A stretch of DNA of 64,000 nt. It comes from Parascedosporium putredinis (Eukaryota; Ascomycota; Sordariomycetes; Microascales; Microascaceae). The notes under the pieces were generated by a model that did not search any database, had not been told where the DNA came from, and was given only the letters and a program-made list of their open reading frames with translations. The translations under genes and the position numbers were made by a program. Positions 1-11,625 of this stretch are shown one piece after another. Every line of letters begins with the position of its first letter. Position 1 is the first letter of the stretch. The stretch covers positions 124,001-188,000 of the forward strand of contig CASHTG010000014.1 in NCBI GenBank assembly GCA_949357655.1. Reading direction: 5' to 3'.

Positions 1-1483
1 TCGGGAATGCGGACCCGGAAGCAGGTAGCGGATGCCAGGGACGTGGCCTCTTGTATAACTGTCAGGATACCCGACGCGTCCGTATTGATGGGCACGGGCT
101 TATTGGGTTCCAACACCGTGTACAAGTCGTTGGCCTGGAAGGACACGGCGGTATCCGAGATGAGCAGCACCGCCAGGTTGGAGGCCGGGACGCCATTTTT
201 CTGAACGGTGATTTGGGTGGTGAAGGAATCAAAGGTGGACACGTCCTCCACCTCGGTGGGCGGGAGCAGGATGCTGGACGATTGCCACGACAAGGTCGTG
301 GGGTCTTGCGTCAGCTGCTGGAGGGTACCGGCGGCACCATTGCAAAAGACAACGTTGGACTCGCCGACGGCGCGGTTGATGTAAAACGCAAACGACTCGA
401 CTTGGCTGCCGATGGGAAGCGGCGCGGACCACTCGGAGGGCGTAGCCTCCTTGCCCGCGGCGCAGGTCATGTAAATCAATTGCCCCTGCGTGTTGAGGGC
501 CCACACCGCCGTCGTCTTGCCCACCGTAGACGCGTGCAAGGAGAGAACCCGGCCCAAGACATTTCTCCCTCCGAAAGACGCCGGAACCGCGAGCACGGGT
601 TCCGCCGCGTCCGTTTGCTTCTCGGGCGTGAAGAGGTAGAGACCGCCCGACGCGGCCAGGAATAGGTTTGTGCTCCCTGTCGAGCTCAACGCGGACGCGA
701 TGGCGGTGGGATCCGAGGGCATCATCAGACGCGTGGGACGGGGCGGGACCAAGGAAGTGCGCGTGGTATACTGCGGCTGGTAGATGAGCTGCGACGACGC
801 GCCCACGTTTCCAAACGTGTAAATGCCCGGGGACGAGTCGGCGGGCCGCCGCCCCAAGGCGCTCTGCACGGAACCCGCGCCGAGGTCGATGGGCAAGGTG
901 TGGCGGTTCCAGCGCGGGGTATACTTGAGATCAATGTAGTAGCGATCAAGTAGTTTGAGGGGGTCGTCCGCGCGACGCAGAATATCCACGAAGCAGTTTT
1001 GCACGGGCGTGGTCCCCGTCTTGGGCGGGAGATTCATGAGGTAGACGCCCGCAATGACCAGCGGGGAGGGCGCCGCGTGGGCGGTCGAGTCAAAGGGGAC
1101 AGCCTCCCAGACAACGCCATTCTCCCACTCCTCCTCGGTGTGCTTGTTACCGAGGGAGAGGTAGAGGTAGTCGTTGCCCTGCGCGGTAACGACGAGGGCA
1201 AGGTCGTACGCCAGCGTCTGCTTGTTCTGCGACAGATCAAAGGATTTGGCCCTAATCGCTGCGCCGGGGTGACGCGCAGCCAAGGGGCCGGAGAGGTTTC
1301 TCCTCGTCCATCCGGTGGAGGAAGAGCGGACCTCGCGTGTCATGTAAAGATGCCATCGGTGCCGATGGAGAAGAACAAGGCGTCGCCGTTGGGCGCTTGG
1401 AGAACCTCGAAAGCTACGTCAGGGGCCATGACCACGGCGTGCTTTCGGTTCTCCAGCAGCTCCGTCTCGACAAACACCTCCAT
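1..1483 (-). CDS. Large unknown protein, N-terminal ~490 aa, truncated by window edge
   Basis: The ATG is at 1481-1483 and the frame stays open to the left edge, so the C-terminus is missing. The N-terminus is MEVFVETELLENRKHAVVMA. At 1346-1348 a 3-base A run (T on this strand) must be one base longer to pass a stop at 1340-1342; the frame then continues IF-Y-MTREVRSSSTGW and stays open. There is no signal peptide. The sequence is rich in short beta-type blocks (LYLSLGNK, NLFLAASGGLYLF, TTAVWALNTQGQLIYM, ESNVVFCNGAAGTLQQL) like a beta-propeller, followed by an Ig-like or carboxypeptidase-regulatory-like stretch (GVPASNLAVLLIS, then TDASGILTVIQEA). I do not recognise the family. It is divergently arranged with the gene starting at 3004, sharing a 1.5-kb promoter region. 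The propeller reading is inference. Confidence 0.75.
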
Positions 1484-3003
1484 CGTGAGAGGGAAAGGTG
1501 GGGATGGGAGGGGAGACGAGGGGGAAGGGGATCGAGATTCTAACGGTGCTTGTAATGAACTTGCTTGAGTAGCTAAAGACTAGAGTCTAGAAAGTAAAAG
1601 GAATATTCGCGTTGGCTCCACCTCTATCCGCCAAGTTGCGCGGCTATTGTGTGGGGTGATGAGAAGCGCTTTTATAGCCACGAGCAATTCTCAACCCCCG
1701 TCTTCGTGTGCTTTTAAGCTCCTCCCCCACCTTGTCCCGACCCATTCCTTCCCTGCTCCCAGATATCCCGGCTTTCGGCAGGATGCTGGCGAGAAATGCC
1801 GGTTCTCTTCCGATAAGGGGCTGCTCATGACAGTCCAATACTTGTCAAAAACAAACAGACGAAAAGAATCGGACAAGTGCGTCGTTTGGGAGGTTGTCTT
1901 GGCCGTCTCTCAGGGTTGAGTTTCGGATACGAGGTCAGCGGGGCTATCCCGGAGGGTTGGCAACTAACCAGTCAACTCTTTGCAACTGCTCTTTCCAACC
2001 CGACCCCGAGTTTTGGGAGCTTGGGAACACCCTCGATAAGCTTAAGCTGAAGAGCTGCGAGCGCCAATGACGAGCGGCGGATGTCGGGAAAGGGAGGGGC
2101 ACGCCGTTAAGCGACGTTGCAGTATTTAAACTCGACAGGGCAGGGGTGGGTAAGCTTACGCCTTCTTCGCGACCACGCAGGCAGCCCAGAAGCCACAGCC
2201 CGTCTGCGGCTGGGCGTGCGCGGTGCGTGCGGTGCTGCATGCATTGGAGCGTTCCATTGCGGCGGAGAGTCAATGAATTGCTGCCAAAGACATGCCATTG
2301 CGTCACGCCCAGCATGTTCAACCTCCAATCGACCAAGGGTTCGGGGAATATTTAGGGTATTGGCTCTGTGACGACATGCACAAGGCATTCCACGGCGGTT
2401 CACCCCACAGTAGCGCTAAAACCATCAACGGAGCGCGCACAAGGAAGACGAGGAAGAGGGGGCCAAAAAGTCACGATGCAGGTCTCGGCGATTCCGTCAG
2501 GATTCCTCCCTGCATCTCAGCCCCCACCCGAACCATACCACATGTTCGCAGCTTAAAAGGAGAGAATGTGAGAAAGAAAAACCATGCCACGCGGTGATGC
2601 TATTGGTTTCACGCGGGAAACAATTGAGCCGATAACACATGAAGCAGTGAGAGAACTGCCGGCAGGGTATTGGACTAGGGACTCGCAACACGATAACTCG
2701 CTCTTGTTCCTTGGGTTTCCTGGGCTGAAAACGTCAAGGTGTCTATCGCACACATATGCCACCAGTCTGGGATATCCTGATAACTCCAAGTAAATAAAAA
2801 CGAAGAAAAAAGGGGAAGACCAAACGTGGGGCCCAAGATAAATAGCCAAGTCTTCCTTGCAGCAATGACTGTATGTGACTATCGCCAAAAATACCAAACG
2901 ATATCCATTGAGCTTCAAGTCCTCTTCTACTCTTTTTCTATCCTCTTCTCCATCAAGGCCAACTATATCAATCCTCTATTATTGAAAACTACAAACCGCA
3001 AAA
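1484..3003. other. Divergent intergenic region
   Basis: Holds the promoters of the two divergent genes. The last 120 bp before 3004 are CT-rich (TCTTCTACTC-like), a typical fungal leader, and end in CAAAA before the ATG. Open frames here lack codon structure and I call none. Confidence 0.6.
1670..1677 (-). promoter_or_regulatory. TATA box of the leftmost gene
   Basis: TATAAAAG on the minus strand, about 190 bp upstream of the ATG at 1483. Nothing else in this GC-balanced stretch resembles it. Confidence 0.45.
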
Positions 3004-4856
3004 ATGTCTGCCGATTTTCGCGTTCCCGTAACCCGGGAAATCATCGTCCCCCAGCCCCAACCCCTACCCGGCCTGCTCAAGAGGCGGACGATAAGAGCCA
3101 GCTCAAGTTTTCGTCCCTTTCCAGGCCGCCGTCGAACCTGGGCACATATGGCTACGACTACGTGGTGGCGGTTACGCAAGAGAGCATCAATGCGACCATG
3201 ATCGACTACCTGGGGAGCCTCAACACCAATGAGGAGAACAAGCCCATCTACCTCTGCTACGCAAGGAACCCCCTGGCCTTTACGGAACCGCCCAAGCTCA
3301 TCCCCTACGAGAAGATCAAGGCGCTGGCCGGCGGCGTCGACCCCTTTGAAATCCCCCTCCAAGACCGCACGCCGGAGCAGGAAGCGGCCCTGAACGCCGT
3401 GTTCCGGGCCGGGTTTGCTGTAGGGATCAAGGCGCGCCTGGGAAAGCCAAACCACGACGACTTGCCCGACGTCGTGACGCTCAACTCGCACGCGTCCAAG
3501 GTGCGGTTCCAGCTGCTGTGCTCCGAGTTTCGATGGATCAAGCTCGAGTTTAATCCGTTTGCGATGCGGGTCGAGTACACGGGCAAATCCCAGGACGAAG
3601 CTGACGCCCCTTGGTCCGTGGGGGCCGACGTGGATCTGCGCCTGAGAAACGTCGAGGGCGAGGACGCGGCGGCATTTACGTTTCTGAGCCGCGAGGCGCA
3701 GGAAAAGGTTGGCAACCTCGACACGACCGTGTACGGCGTGCAGCAGCTGCTCTTCAACCTCACGCAGACCAAGCTCATGTCGGCCGACACGTTTGTCGGG
3801 AGGACCGACATTGTCGACGAGGTGATTCGCAACTACTTTATGAACGACTACTTCGCCGCGATGCGCGACCTCGGCGAGCCGGTGCTCGGCGCGACATTGT
3901 ACAAGCGGGAGACCAAGAAGAACGTGCCCACGCCCACCATGACGCTCACGAGCCTCGACCTGAGCGTGTCGCCCTACGTAGAGAGGCCGGGCACGAGCCC
4001 CATGCCCACGGCCGTGGAGCAGAAGAAGCTTTCCACCCTCAACTACCTGTGCGCGGCCGACGGCAACAAGCTGCCTCCGGAGAACCGAGCCTTTCTCTGG
4101 AACTGGGTGCCGACGGTGAACCACGTCAAGGACCACGACGGCGTCATCGCCATCAACAGGAACACGCTCGCCCGCTATTTCCGCAAGGAGCTCGGCAACT
4201 ACGTCTCGCAGCAAATGTTCCAGCCCAAGGTCAAGGCGACGCTGGAGCACTCGCTGACGCTGAAGACCAAGTTCTCCGTCCAGATGATTGCCGGACAGCA
4301 GCCGACGCACATCACCATGCCGGAAACGGGGCCCATGGTGCTCAAGTTTGAGTACGGCGCCGAGGATAGCGACGTCGCCGGCTTGGGCGGCGACGGGGGC
4401 CAGATCAAGATTGCCACCTACTACACGTGCGAGGTATGGTTCCAGGGCACGCAGATCCGGGTCCACCAGCAGAAATTCGTCAACGTGAAGCTGTCCAAGA
4501 TTAGCAAAAAGGCCGAGGGCAACGTCATCGCCAGCGTCATGACGGAAAAGTACGATCTCGGCATCAACAGCGTGGGACAGATCCAATATAAGCGCTCCGA
4601 GGAGTGGGATACGTCCCGCAAGACCGAGATTGCGGAGGTGAATGAAGTTCTAAACTCCATTGTGGGGATCAACGCCGTCATCTCGCAAATCACCGAGCAG
4701 GTGAGAGAGGTCGTCGGATACCGTGTCGCCAACATTCCCATCGCCATTGTCCAAGACTACGTTTTTCCTGGTGGGCAAGTGTTTACGTTCAAGGACGTGG
4801 CCTTTTCTGAGAATCAGGACCTGCTCGCGTACATTACCTATGTCTCTCCCGAGTAA
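3004..4856 (+). CDS. 617-aa conserved fungal protein, possible TULIP-fold (P47-like)
   Basis: I start at the ATG at 3004 (context CAAAAATGTC, end of a CT-rich leader). The long frame open from 2826 reads through leader sequence, so that upstream start is rejected. The first ~20 codons (MSADFRVPVTREIIVPQPQP) lie in a different frame from the rest. One base is missing between about 3050 and 3090, best at the short G run in CCCGGCC; restored, the length closes at 618 codons. The body begins GTYGYDYVVAVTQESINATM. A Tyr-Gly-aromatic-Asp motif at the start followed by an alternating amphipathic beta pattern recalls the TULIP/P47 family of lipid-binding proteins, an inference only. The C-terminus has NSIVGINAVISQITEQVREV and a beta-rich end. 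There is no signal peptide or TM segment. It is divergent to the gene on its left, with which it may act. Function unknown. Confidence 0.8.
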
Positions 4857-5792
4857 GAAGAATCAAAAGAAGGGGGACGGGACCGGGGTTGAAGGTGGTG
4901 GGGTATGGCGCTGTCATTTTCTTGCCGCACAAACATCTTCTAGTGGCTTCGCTTTGTGATTCGTATTTCCGGTATCCTGTGGCCCGGCTTGGTTGGTTGA
5001 TCCGGATACCTTGTCCATCCGACATGCCAATATGCATGTGATGGATGATAGCTTCGGTCAACGTCAAGCCTCTTTCCGGTTGGAGAGTGCGTAAACGGCG
5101 AGGTGCGAGTGAATGCAGGAAAGCCGAGTGCGGTTCGCCCCGTGGGTTTACGTATAATGGGACACGTCTTTTCAGGGGTTTATCGAATTGACCTATATAT
5201 ACCATGACTTTGCGTGCTGTCTCTAAAGCCTTGTTAGACCAATGTGTGGCTGCTACTTTTGGTCAAATAGGCTGATTTTCGTTGCCTCCTAGGACTTCAA
5301 TGTTCAATGTATAACAGGAGGGAATGCTCCCTATCAACTTTTAGTCTGACAAGCATCTTGGGTCAACTAATTGACCTCCTTTGAGCTATTCAACGAGTTG
5401 GTTTCGGACCACGACATCTCTAAAGCTATCGACATTTCCTGGCAGTTCCTTATGACACCTACTCAACAGCGTCCAGGCGTAGCACTCAAAACGAAGCCTC
5501 GGAGGTATTTTACGGAAACCGCCCGGAATGTACCCTTGAGCACGCAAGCAGGGAAAATGAGAGCATCTAGAAATAGACAGCCTGGGAATGGTTGGCTTCC
5601 AAGTACCATGATCAATGCCTGCATGCGCCAAAACCACAACAAATTCGAGGTCCGATAATTTTCCCGGGGCAACGAGGTCCACCCTTGCTTACCTCACAAG
5701 GTTTGCCCTGTAGGGCGACTTTTTAACATGTCAGCAGGGACAGGACATGTTGACACCCTGCAGAGCGAGCCAGCCCTACCCTACCTTGCCTA
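4857..5792. other. Intergenic, no gene seen
   Basis: Lies between the 3' ends of two convergent genes. Short frames without codon bias; I see no RNA gene or repeat. Confidence 0.5.
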
Positions 5793-6860
5793 CTACCCTA
5801 CGCTCGGGGGCAGGCGGTATCCGCCGGTATTCGCCAGGAAACGCCCGAATTCGGCGAGCATGTCGGCCGCGTCTTGGCCGAGCCAGTCGCCCATCAACTG
5901 TTTTTGCGTGGATTCGAGCTCCCGTAGATATTTGCCGGCAACCTTTGCGCACGTCGAATCATTAGCCTTTCAAGATCTTACAACGAATGACCAAGGTTGA
6001 AAGTCGTTCCAACTACTTACTAAACAACAAGTACCGCGCCTCGTTTCGTCCAACGAAGCAACGGCAATGGCCTGGCCTACGTGTTCCGGCGTGTTGGTTT
6101 CGATTCCAGCGTCCGTGATGCTGGTTCCGAACCCGGCGGTTATAAACGTTGGGGTGTAGCAGGGCGCAATGCCATTCACCCTCACGCCGAGAGAGGCCGC
6201 CTTGAGCTGAGACGCTCTCAAGAGCCCGACAACGCCATGCTTGGACGCAACGTAGGCCGAGTTCCCCGTTGTACCAAAGTACCCAGAAGTAGAGGTTACG
6301 AGAGTGATGGAACCCCTGGACCCGTTCGCCGTTTGCGGATTCTTACCGAGGTAGAACAGACCTAATCTAAGCGCTGGAAGGGGTTGGTGGATTCAGCAAC
6401 TTTCCGTTGATAAATCTCAACGAAACCACAAACGTACTGTTAAGAGTTCCCTTCAAGTTGACATCAAGAACCCGAAGTGCTTCGGTTGATTCCAGCGGCC
6501 GGCCGTTCTCGTCCACGTCGACATCAAGAACGGTCTTGCTTTCCATGATGCCTGCGTTGGCCACGACAATGTCCACCTGGCCGAACCGAGCAATGGCTAC
6601 CTCAAAAGCGTGCACCAGTTGGCCCCATTCCGTAACGCTAGCCCGGACAAAAGTTGCTTTTGGGGATGCTTAAGGGTTCCAATGAGCGTGCTGGCCGCCT
6701 CTGCGCTACTGGGCAAATCCACAACTACAACATTGGCCCCGTGGTTGTTGAAGACGGTGGCGGTTGCAGCCCCGATTCCACGCGCGGAGCCCGTGATCAA
6801 AACGGTCTTGCCTTGTGCTTGCTCCAGGAGATGGGGAGACGGATCCAACTGGTGATGCAT
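5793..6860 (-). CDS. Short-chain dehydrogenase/reductase (SDR)
   Basis: NAD(P)-dependent oxidoreductase of the classical SDR family; substrate unknown. Exons: 6860-6438, 6373-6021, 5942-5793. The introns are 64 bp (GTACGT...CCAG) and 78 bp (GTAAGT...AAAG, with a GGCTAATG branch-like site). ATG at 6858-6860. Motifs: TGSARGIG cofactor loop near residue 27; Asp at the end of strand 2 (VVVDLPS), which favours NAD; NAGI; and YVASK, the catalytic Tyr-x-x-x-Lys, after STSGYFG. The C-terminus GDWLGQDAADMLAEFGRFLA is spread over the last exon. One base is missing at the run 6658-6661 (AAAA on this strand), between LKHPQK and TFVRASV; restored, the coding length is 309 codons, normal for the family. 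Confidence 0.9.
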
Positions 6861-7479
6861 TCTTATCACTAGGTTAGCTTGTTGAGCAAATTAAATGCTG
6901 ACCCGAGAATGATAAATCGTGGTATAGAATCCTTTCTTCTTTGTCTGAACCTTGTCTTTGGCAAGGATTTGTTTATTTCAAGCTGACAAGGGCCACATCC
7001 ATGCGTTTGCCGGCATACTTGCCCGAGCCCCTTGGTCTCACGTTGCAACTTCGTATGCCCATCACATGAACGCGTGGGTAATGTCAGCATTGATCAGAGC
7101 TTATATTCCCTCGCGTCCAGAGCTGATATTACCCCACTTTCGTCAGACACGCACTGAATGGTTGATGCAATGAACGAGATTCCACTTGATCCCATCCATC
7201 CATTCGTATCCGCCACTCTCGCCCCCTTTCTTATAAGCTCCGAGAAGCAATGTTGCTCCCCAAGACCCCAAGACTAAAAAGGCCTACAACCCCGCACTAC
7301 CGCCGGAGTCCCGGATTTTGTTGGGCGCACTCGACCAGACAGAGGCCATCCAATTCGACAACGCGAGGTACTACACCGCATTGTTGGCGCCAAACCCATT
7401 TTTCCCTGCATCAGCAAGAAACCATTCCACCACGGCCTCGCAACAGCAACAGCAACAGCAACGGCAAGCAAAACTCGCA
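6861..7479. other. Divergent promoter region
   Basis: Between the SDR gene (minus) and the AhpD-like gene (plus). Includes a CAG-repeat stretch at about 7441-7465 that is probably leader of the plus gene. No other gene seen. Confidence 0.5.
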
Positions 7480-8169
7480 ATGGCTTCCACCACAACGAGC
7501 GACGCCCGCTCCTCTAAACCAGGGTTGCCGGAGTTGTTCACCACCATTGAAAAGAGGTTTGCCGACTCCGGAATCGGCGCCGACTACTGGTACATCTTTT
7601 GCACCGCCACGCTGGTCGGCGGAAACGATCCCGAGCTCTGCGACCAATTGTACCTGCACCTCATCGCCCAACCGCAGTTTTCCACGCCGGAGCAGCGACA
7701 GGCTCTCATTCGATCAATCCGGGAAGTTTTAGTCAAATGCGTGTGCGTTGTCGGGGTATGCAAGCCCCTCGAGGCCATCATGGCCATCAATCAGCACGAG
7801 AGGCAGGAAGACAAAGACTTTAGCTTCACGCGGGAGGGTTGGCAGTGCGACGAGGCGAACCTGGAGCGAGGGATGGGCTGGATGCGGAAAATCTACACGC
7901 GCAACACGGACAGCACGCTCGACATCTTCAACGACCACAAGGACTTTGGGTGGATCTCGCGCAACATCACCTACGGCCTGTACCTGAGCGACCGCCAGGT
8001 CCTCGATGACCTCGGCACCGAGATTGCGGTGCTGGCGAGCATCATGATTCAGAACCTGAGAAAGGAAACCCATTGGCATATCCGGGGTATCCGGCGGCTC
8101 GGCGTCTCGAGCGACGACGTGCAGATGATTTGGGAGTGTGTGCACTTGCTTGCCGACTTTTGGGCCTGA
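7480..8169 (+). CDS. AhpD-like / carboxymuconolactone decarboxylase-like protein
   Basis: 229 aa, a single intact exon and one of the few frames here with no disruption. I start at the ATG at 7480 (CTCGCAATGGC); the frame is open further upstream but without an ATG and through a CAG repeat. Core motifs of the fungal AhpD-like group: YWYIFCTATLVGGNDPELC, then LREVL-type helix IREVLVKCVCVVGVCKPLEA, DFGWISRNITYGLYLSD, and a final QNLRKETHWHIRGIRRLGVS. Bacterial AhpD uses a CxxC redox pair; here the cysteines are spaced CVCVVGVC, so the chemistry may differ. Probably cytosolic. It is divergent to the SDR gene, so shared control is possible. Confidence 0.85.
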   Translation: MASTTTSDARSSKPGLPELFTTIEKRFADSGIGADYWYIFCTATLVGGNDPELCDQLYLHLIAQPQFSTPEQRQALIRSIREVLVKCVCVVGVCKPLEAIMAINQHERQEDKDFSFTREGWQCDEANLERGMGWMRKIYTRNTDSTLDIFNDHKDFGWISRNITYGLYLSDRQVLDDLGTEIAVLASIMIQNLRKETHWHIRGIRRLGVSSDDVQMIWECVHLLADFWA

Positions 8170-8706
8170 AGCTGGATCGAGTACCTACTGTGGCTGAGAT
8201 CGAATCCGACGTGTAGCGAACTGGGAAGATTATACGGAAAGAAGGAAAGGCTGCGAGAGTCTAGACCATAGAGGTTTTCTTATCGACGTGTTAGTGCTGA
8301 GTTCCAGTGTATTCACTCCACTCCCCGTATCAGAAGCAAGCAAGGAAACATAGAGGCATCGTAGAATGAAGGGGATCGTTCGGTATAAAGTTGTGGTTTT
8401 GTGCGGTCCATTTACAAAAAAGATAAAGATCCATAGATATAACTGGCCAAAGACACTGCTAGAAGAATGCCAAGTTTCTCTACTAAGAGGAGAGAAAAAG
8501 ATTGGATGCAAGTCGAAGAATCACCAACCAGTCACGTGGCATTCCTAGGATCCGATTGAGTCAATGATGGATATTTTTGGGATGATTTTCCGGTCGGAAC
8601 TCATAAGCAAGCAATAAGCACATCTACCCTCATCACGAGCATCGAAATAGACTTCCTTTAGATTTCACTCTGCCGTTTCGTCGTGATATTGCCTCGCTAT
8701 CCGACA
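8170..8706. other. Intergenic, no gene seen
   Basis: 3' region of the AhpD-like gene and promoter of the next gene; no motif stands out. Confidence 0.5.
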
Positions 8707-9313
8707 ATGAAGCCAGCGCAGCTTCCCGTCCGGCTCCAGCTTGACCATCTCCGCCTGGTCCTCTCGACCAACCCCACCTTGGTCGAGGTGCTGAAGCGCG
8801 CAGCAACGCTCAACCTGCCCCAGTGGTACGTTGCCGCCGGGGCCGTCTCGCAAACCATCTGGAACCACGTCTCGTCGCTGCCGCCGGAAACGGGGATCCA
8901 CGATTACGATCTCGTCTTTTACGACGCGTCGGACCTCTCTTACGAAGCCGAGGATGCCGTCATTGTGGCGGGAGGAAGCTGTTTGCCGACATTTCCGTCG
9001 AAGTAGAGATTCGCAACCAGGCCCGCGTGCACCTCTGGTACGAAGAGCGATTCGGCATCGCGTGTCCGGTGCACCAGAGCGTGGAGGACGGGATAGACTC
9101 GTGGATGACGACCAGCGCCATGATTGGCGTCCGGCTGGAGCGGGATGGTGAATGGACCGTGTACGCGCCCAGGGGTCTTTCCGACTTTTTAACATGATTG
9201 TTCGGCCCCATCCGAGGCTCGCCCCGAGGGAAAACTATGAGAAAAAGGTGGAACGGTGGAAGGGCATTTGGAAGCAGCTTACGGTAGAGCCGTGGCCCAG
9301 AATGGACTCATAG
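8707..9313 (+). CDS. Nucleotidyltransferase-like protein (NTP_transf_6 type)
   Basis: 202 aa after two single-base corrections. ATG at 8707. The nucleotidyltransferase signature is YVAAGAVSQTIWN followed by HDYDLVFYD (acidic pair of the active site), then ADISVEVEIRNQARVHLWYE with the third acidic position, as in the bacterial and fungal COG3575 group. The frame breaks at GGG 8970-8972 and at TTTTT 9186-9190; both need one more base. Beyond the second break the frame continues NMIVRPHPRLAP and ends at a TAG at 9311-9313, which restores the usual C-terminus. Without correction a stop at 9195-9197 truncates it. Single exon. Substrate unknown. Confidence 0.8.
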
Positions 9314-10482
9314 GTAGCAGAACCTCATTTTCCATCTAGTGTATACTAAGGGCTAGGACGGGGTACTTTTGAAGAGATTTTGTGAAGACGTGCGATAGAG
9401 ATGAGTGCTACACTCCGCACCTGGGCCATTGTGGAGTTCGGCAAGCATCATCGAAATCGTAAGATTCAACATGATCTAGTTTAGAAGCACAATCAACAAA
9501 GGATTGACGGATTCATATGCGGTGAAATGTAGTCGATTTTACGTACTCGTCTCAGAGGACTTTCCTCTCAAAGTTGTCATGCAAGAGTCAACGTTCGTTT
9601 GACGTCACAAGTCCTTGTCCTCCATCAAAATTCCCGCGTTTCCAAAACATTCGCAATTCCCTAAATCTTCCCCTTTGGGCCAAGACTCACAGCTGAAAGC
9701 AGGGGTCGGGAGAGATGCTCCGCCCGTGGCGGCAAGCCTTTCACGTCACCAATATCTCCAGCATCACTCGACTGGACTTTGAGGGAAAGCCACGTAGGGC
9801 CTGCCAATCGAGGGCCAGGCCACGAGATATGAGCCGACAACTTTAGGATTCGTGCGATTTGTCCCGTTCAAAACAGGTCAAGGCCGCATACCATATATTA
9901 TCAGGACTAACTTTGGAACGGAAATTCAATAACAAAGTCATTTTCGAACAGAAGCAATCTTCGCCGCTGTGGATCCACGGGAAACTTGAAAACAAACTAA
10001 CGATATTCACGCTTCACTACGCCAAGTGGAGACTGTCATGCAACCCTCTTTGCATGTGGACGAGCTAAAAGTCAAGAAACCAATATTGCCCCCTGGCATT
10101 GATTACTTCGTGCAGGGCGCTAACTGGTGGCTCATCTACTCTATGATCAGGGGGCCACGAGCGACGGCGACAGGGATTTTCATCAAGTCGAGAAATCTCC
10201 CAGTCCGGTTCAGCATATGCCGTATAGTCTTGCCTACAGCTTGGTTAACCCTACTAAAAGGTTTACCAGAAGTAGCAGAATGGGTTCTGGTTATAATTTC
10301 ACAGGCTCATGATATAATCGATTTTCAAGGATCGAAAAAGATAAAGATGGAAATATGTGAGAAGAAACCCAAGATAAGCCAGTGCATCGAGAACTAGGGT
10401 CTACGATCAAGTATCACAGAAGTGTTCAGGTACAACGTTGATGTGATTGGGTGATGGGAGAATCGAACTCTCAAAGTACCTC
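9314..10482. other. Intergenic, no gene seen
   Basis: AT-moderate sequence with short frames of poor codon structure; no RNA gene or repeat recognised. A tRNA 3'-half-like string at about 10,449-10,480 is discussed under rejected items. Confidence 0.45.
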
Positions 10483-11625
10483 TTATTGACTCTTCTGGAG
10501 AAAGTGCAAGACGAGTCTCTTGTACCCCGACACGCTGCTAATCAAATCCGGGATCCGAATGAACTCGTCGGGCCCATGGGCCACGAGGATCGAGCCCGGT
10601 CCGTACAAGACCCGGTTTGCGCAGTATTCTGCCCTCAACCGCGGTATGTCTGTCCCAAAGGCCACGGGAGCCGCATCGAAGCCCTCAATCTCCCACTCAA
10701 GTAGAGCCTCTGGGTACTCAAAGACAAACTGGAGCTCCACGTTCTCGTGCCGAGCCACAATTTCCTCGAGCCTCTTCTTGATGCCCGGGAGGTCGGATAC
10801 CATGCGCACCTCGCACAGCGCCTTGGCCGACGGCGCCACGATGTTGTGCTTCTCCCGCCCGCGAGGGTTCCGATGTTGAAGGTGGATGGCCCGAGGAGGT
10901 CCGACTCTGGCCATTTTTCAGCGGCGAGGTCGTTGAGCACGGCGAGAAGGGCAGAGGTTGCGCTTCTGCCGAGGTGGGGATATCCCGAGTGGCTACAGGT
11001 AGAGGTTGTTGGTGAGACGCGAGCTTGACGCCGTGGATATGTAGAATGGCGGGGAAAAAAACCAAAAAAACAGAGATATTCCTTACCAGGCGATTCCGTT
11101 GGCAATTATTTCGAAAGCAACCTGTCCCTTGTGCCCCTTGGCCAGGCGGTTTTCCGTCGGCTCAGCAAAGATACCAGACTCCCAGGTCAGCCCCATATCG
11201 TTGGCCGCAATCATCCCGTGGCCGCCGTTTTCCTCACCCACCACGAAGAGCAGCCCAATGTCGCCGCCCTCTTCTCGGACCTGGCCCTCCTTGCGCAGCT
11301 CCTCCGCGGCCACGATCTGGGCGGCGAGCGGGCCCAGGTCATCGGACGAGCCCCGCCCTCGAAGAACATCGCCGTCCACGGTTAGCGGGATGTGGGGAGG
11401 CACCGTGTCCATGTGGGCCGTGAGCAGGATGCGCGTCTGGCGAGACGAGCCCAGGTACGCGTAGACATTGTGGCGGGTGGATCCCGGGGCGATGGCGATG
11501 CGCTCCACGGTGTAGCCTAGCCCTTGGAGGTGGCGCTCGAGAAAGATGCCAATGTCCTGCTCCAGCTCGCTCGTGCTCACCATGGACATGAGAGACTTGA
11601 GGAGGTCGACGGCCGGGTGGTCCAT
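10483..11625 (-). CDS. M20-family metallopeptidase / acetylornithine deacetylase-like
   Basis: 349 aa. Exons 11625-11087 and 10992-10483 around a 94-bp intron (GTAAGG...TGTAG). ATG at 11623-11625 (GCCGACATGG). Zinc and catalytic motifs in order: LLTAHMDTVPP (His and Asp), GRGSSDDLGP (bridging Asp), VVGEENGGHGM (Glu base and Glu ligand), EPTENRLAKGHKG, the dimerisation lid around ACHSGYPHLGRSA spanning the splice junction, and HGPDEFI (last His) near the C-terminus. M20 enzymes hydrolyse N-acyl amino acids or small peptides; the ArgE/DapE subgroup fits best. One base is missing at 10854-10856 (GGG on this strand, in LAGGEKHNIVAPSA); with it the total is 350 codons. No targeting signal. Confidence 0.9.

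Noticed and set aside
2826..3003. Upstream start for the 617-aa protein
   Set aside because: The stretch is CT-rich leader with poor codon use, and the first codon there is not needed once the missing base after 3004 is accepted.
2979..4586. 535-codon open frame antisense to the TULIP-like gene
   Set aside because: Shadow frame: Leu/Arg/Val/His-rich, no start context, fully inside a well-formed gene on the other strand.
10026..10397. 123-codon open frame
   Set aside because: Begins at a non-ATG codon, no motif, no intron signals, no codon bias.
10447..10485. tRNA 3' half on the minus strand (GAGAGTTCGATTCTC then ATCACCCA)
   Set aside because: The T-arm looks right, but no matching 5' acceptor, D-arm or anticodon arm lies upstream; it overlaps the end of the M20 gene.
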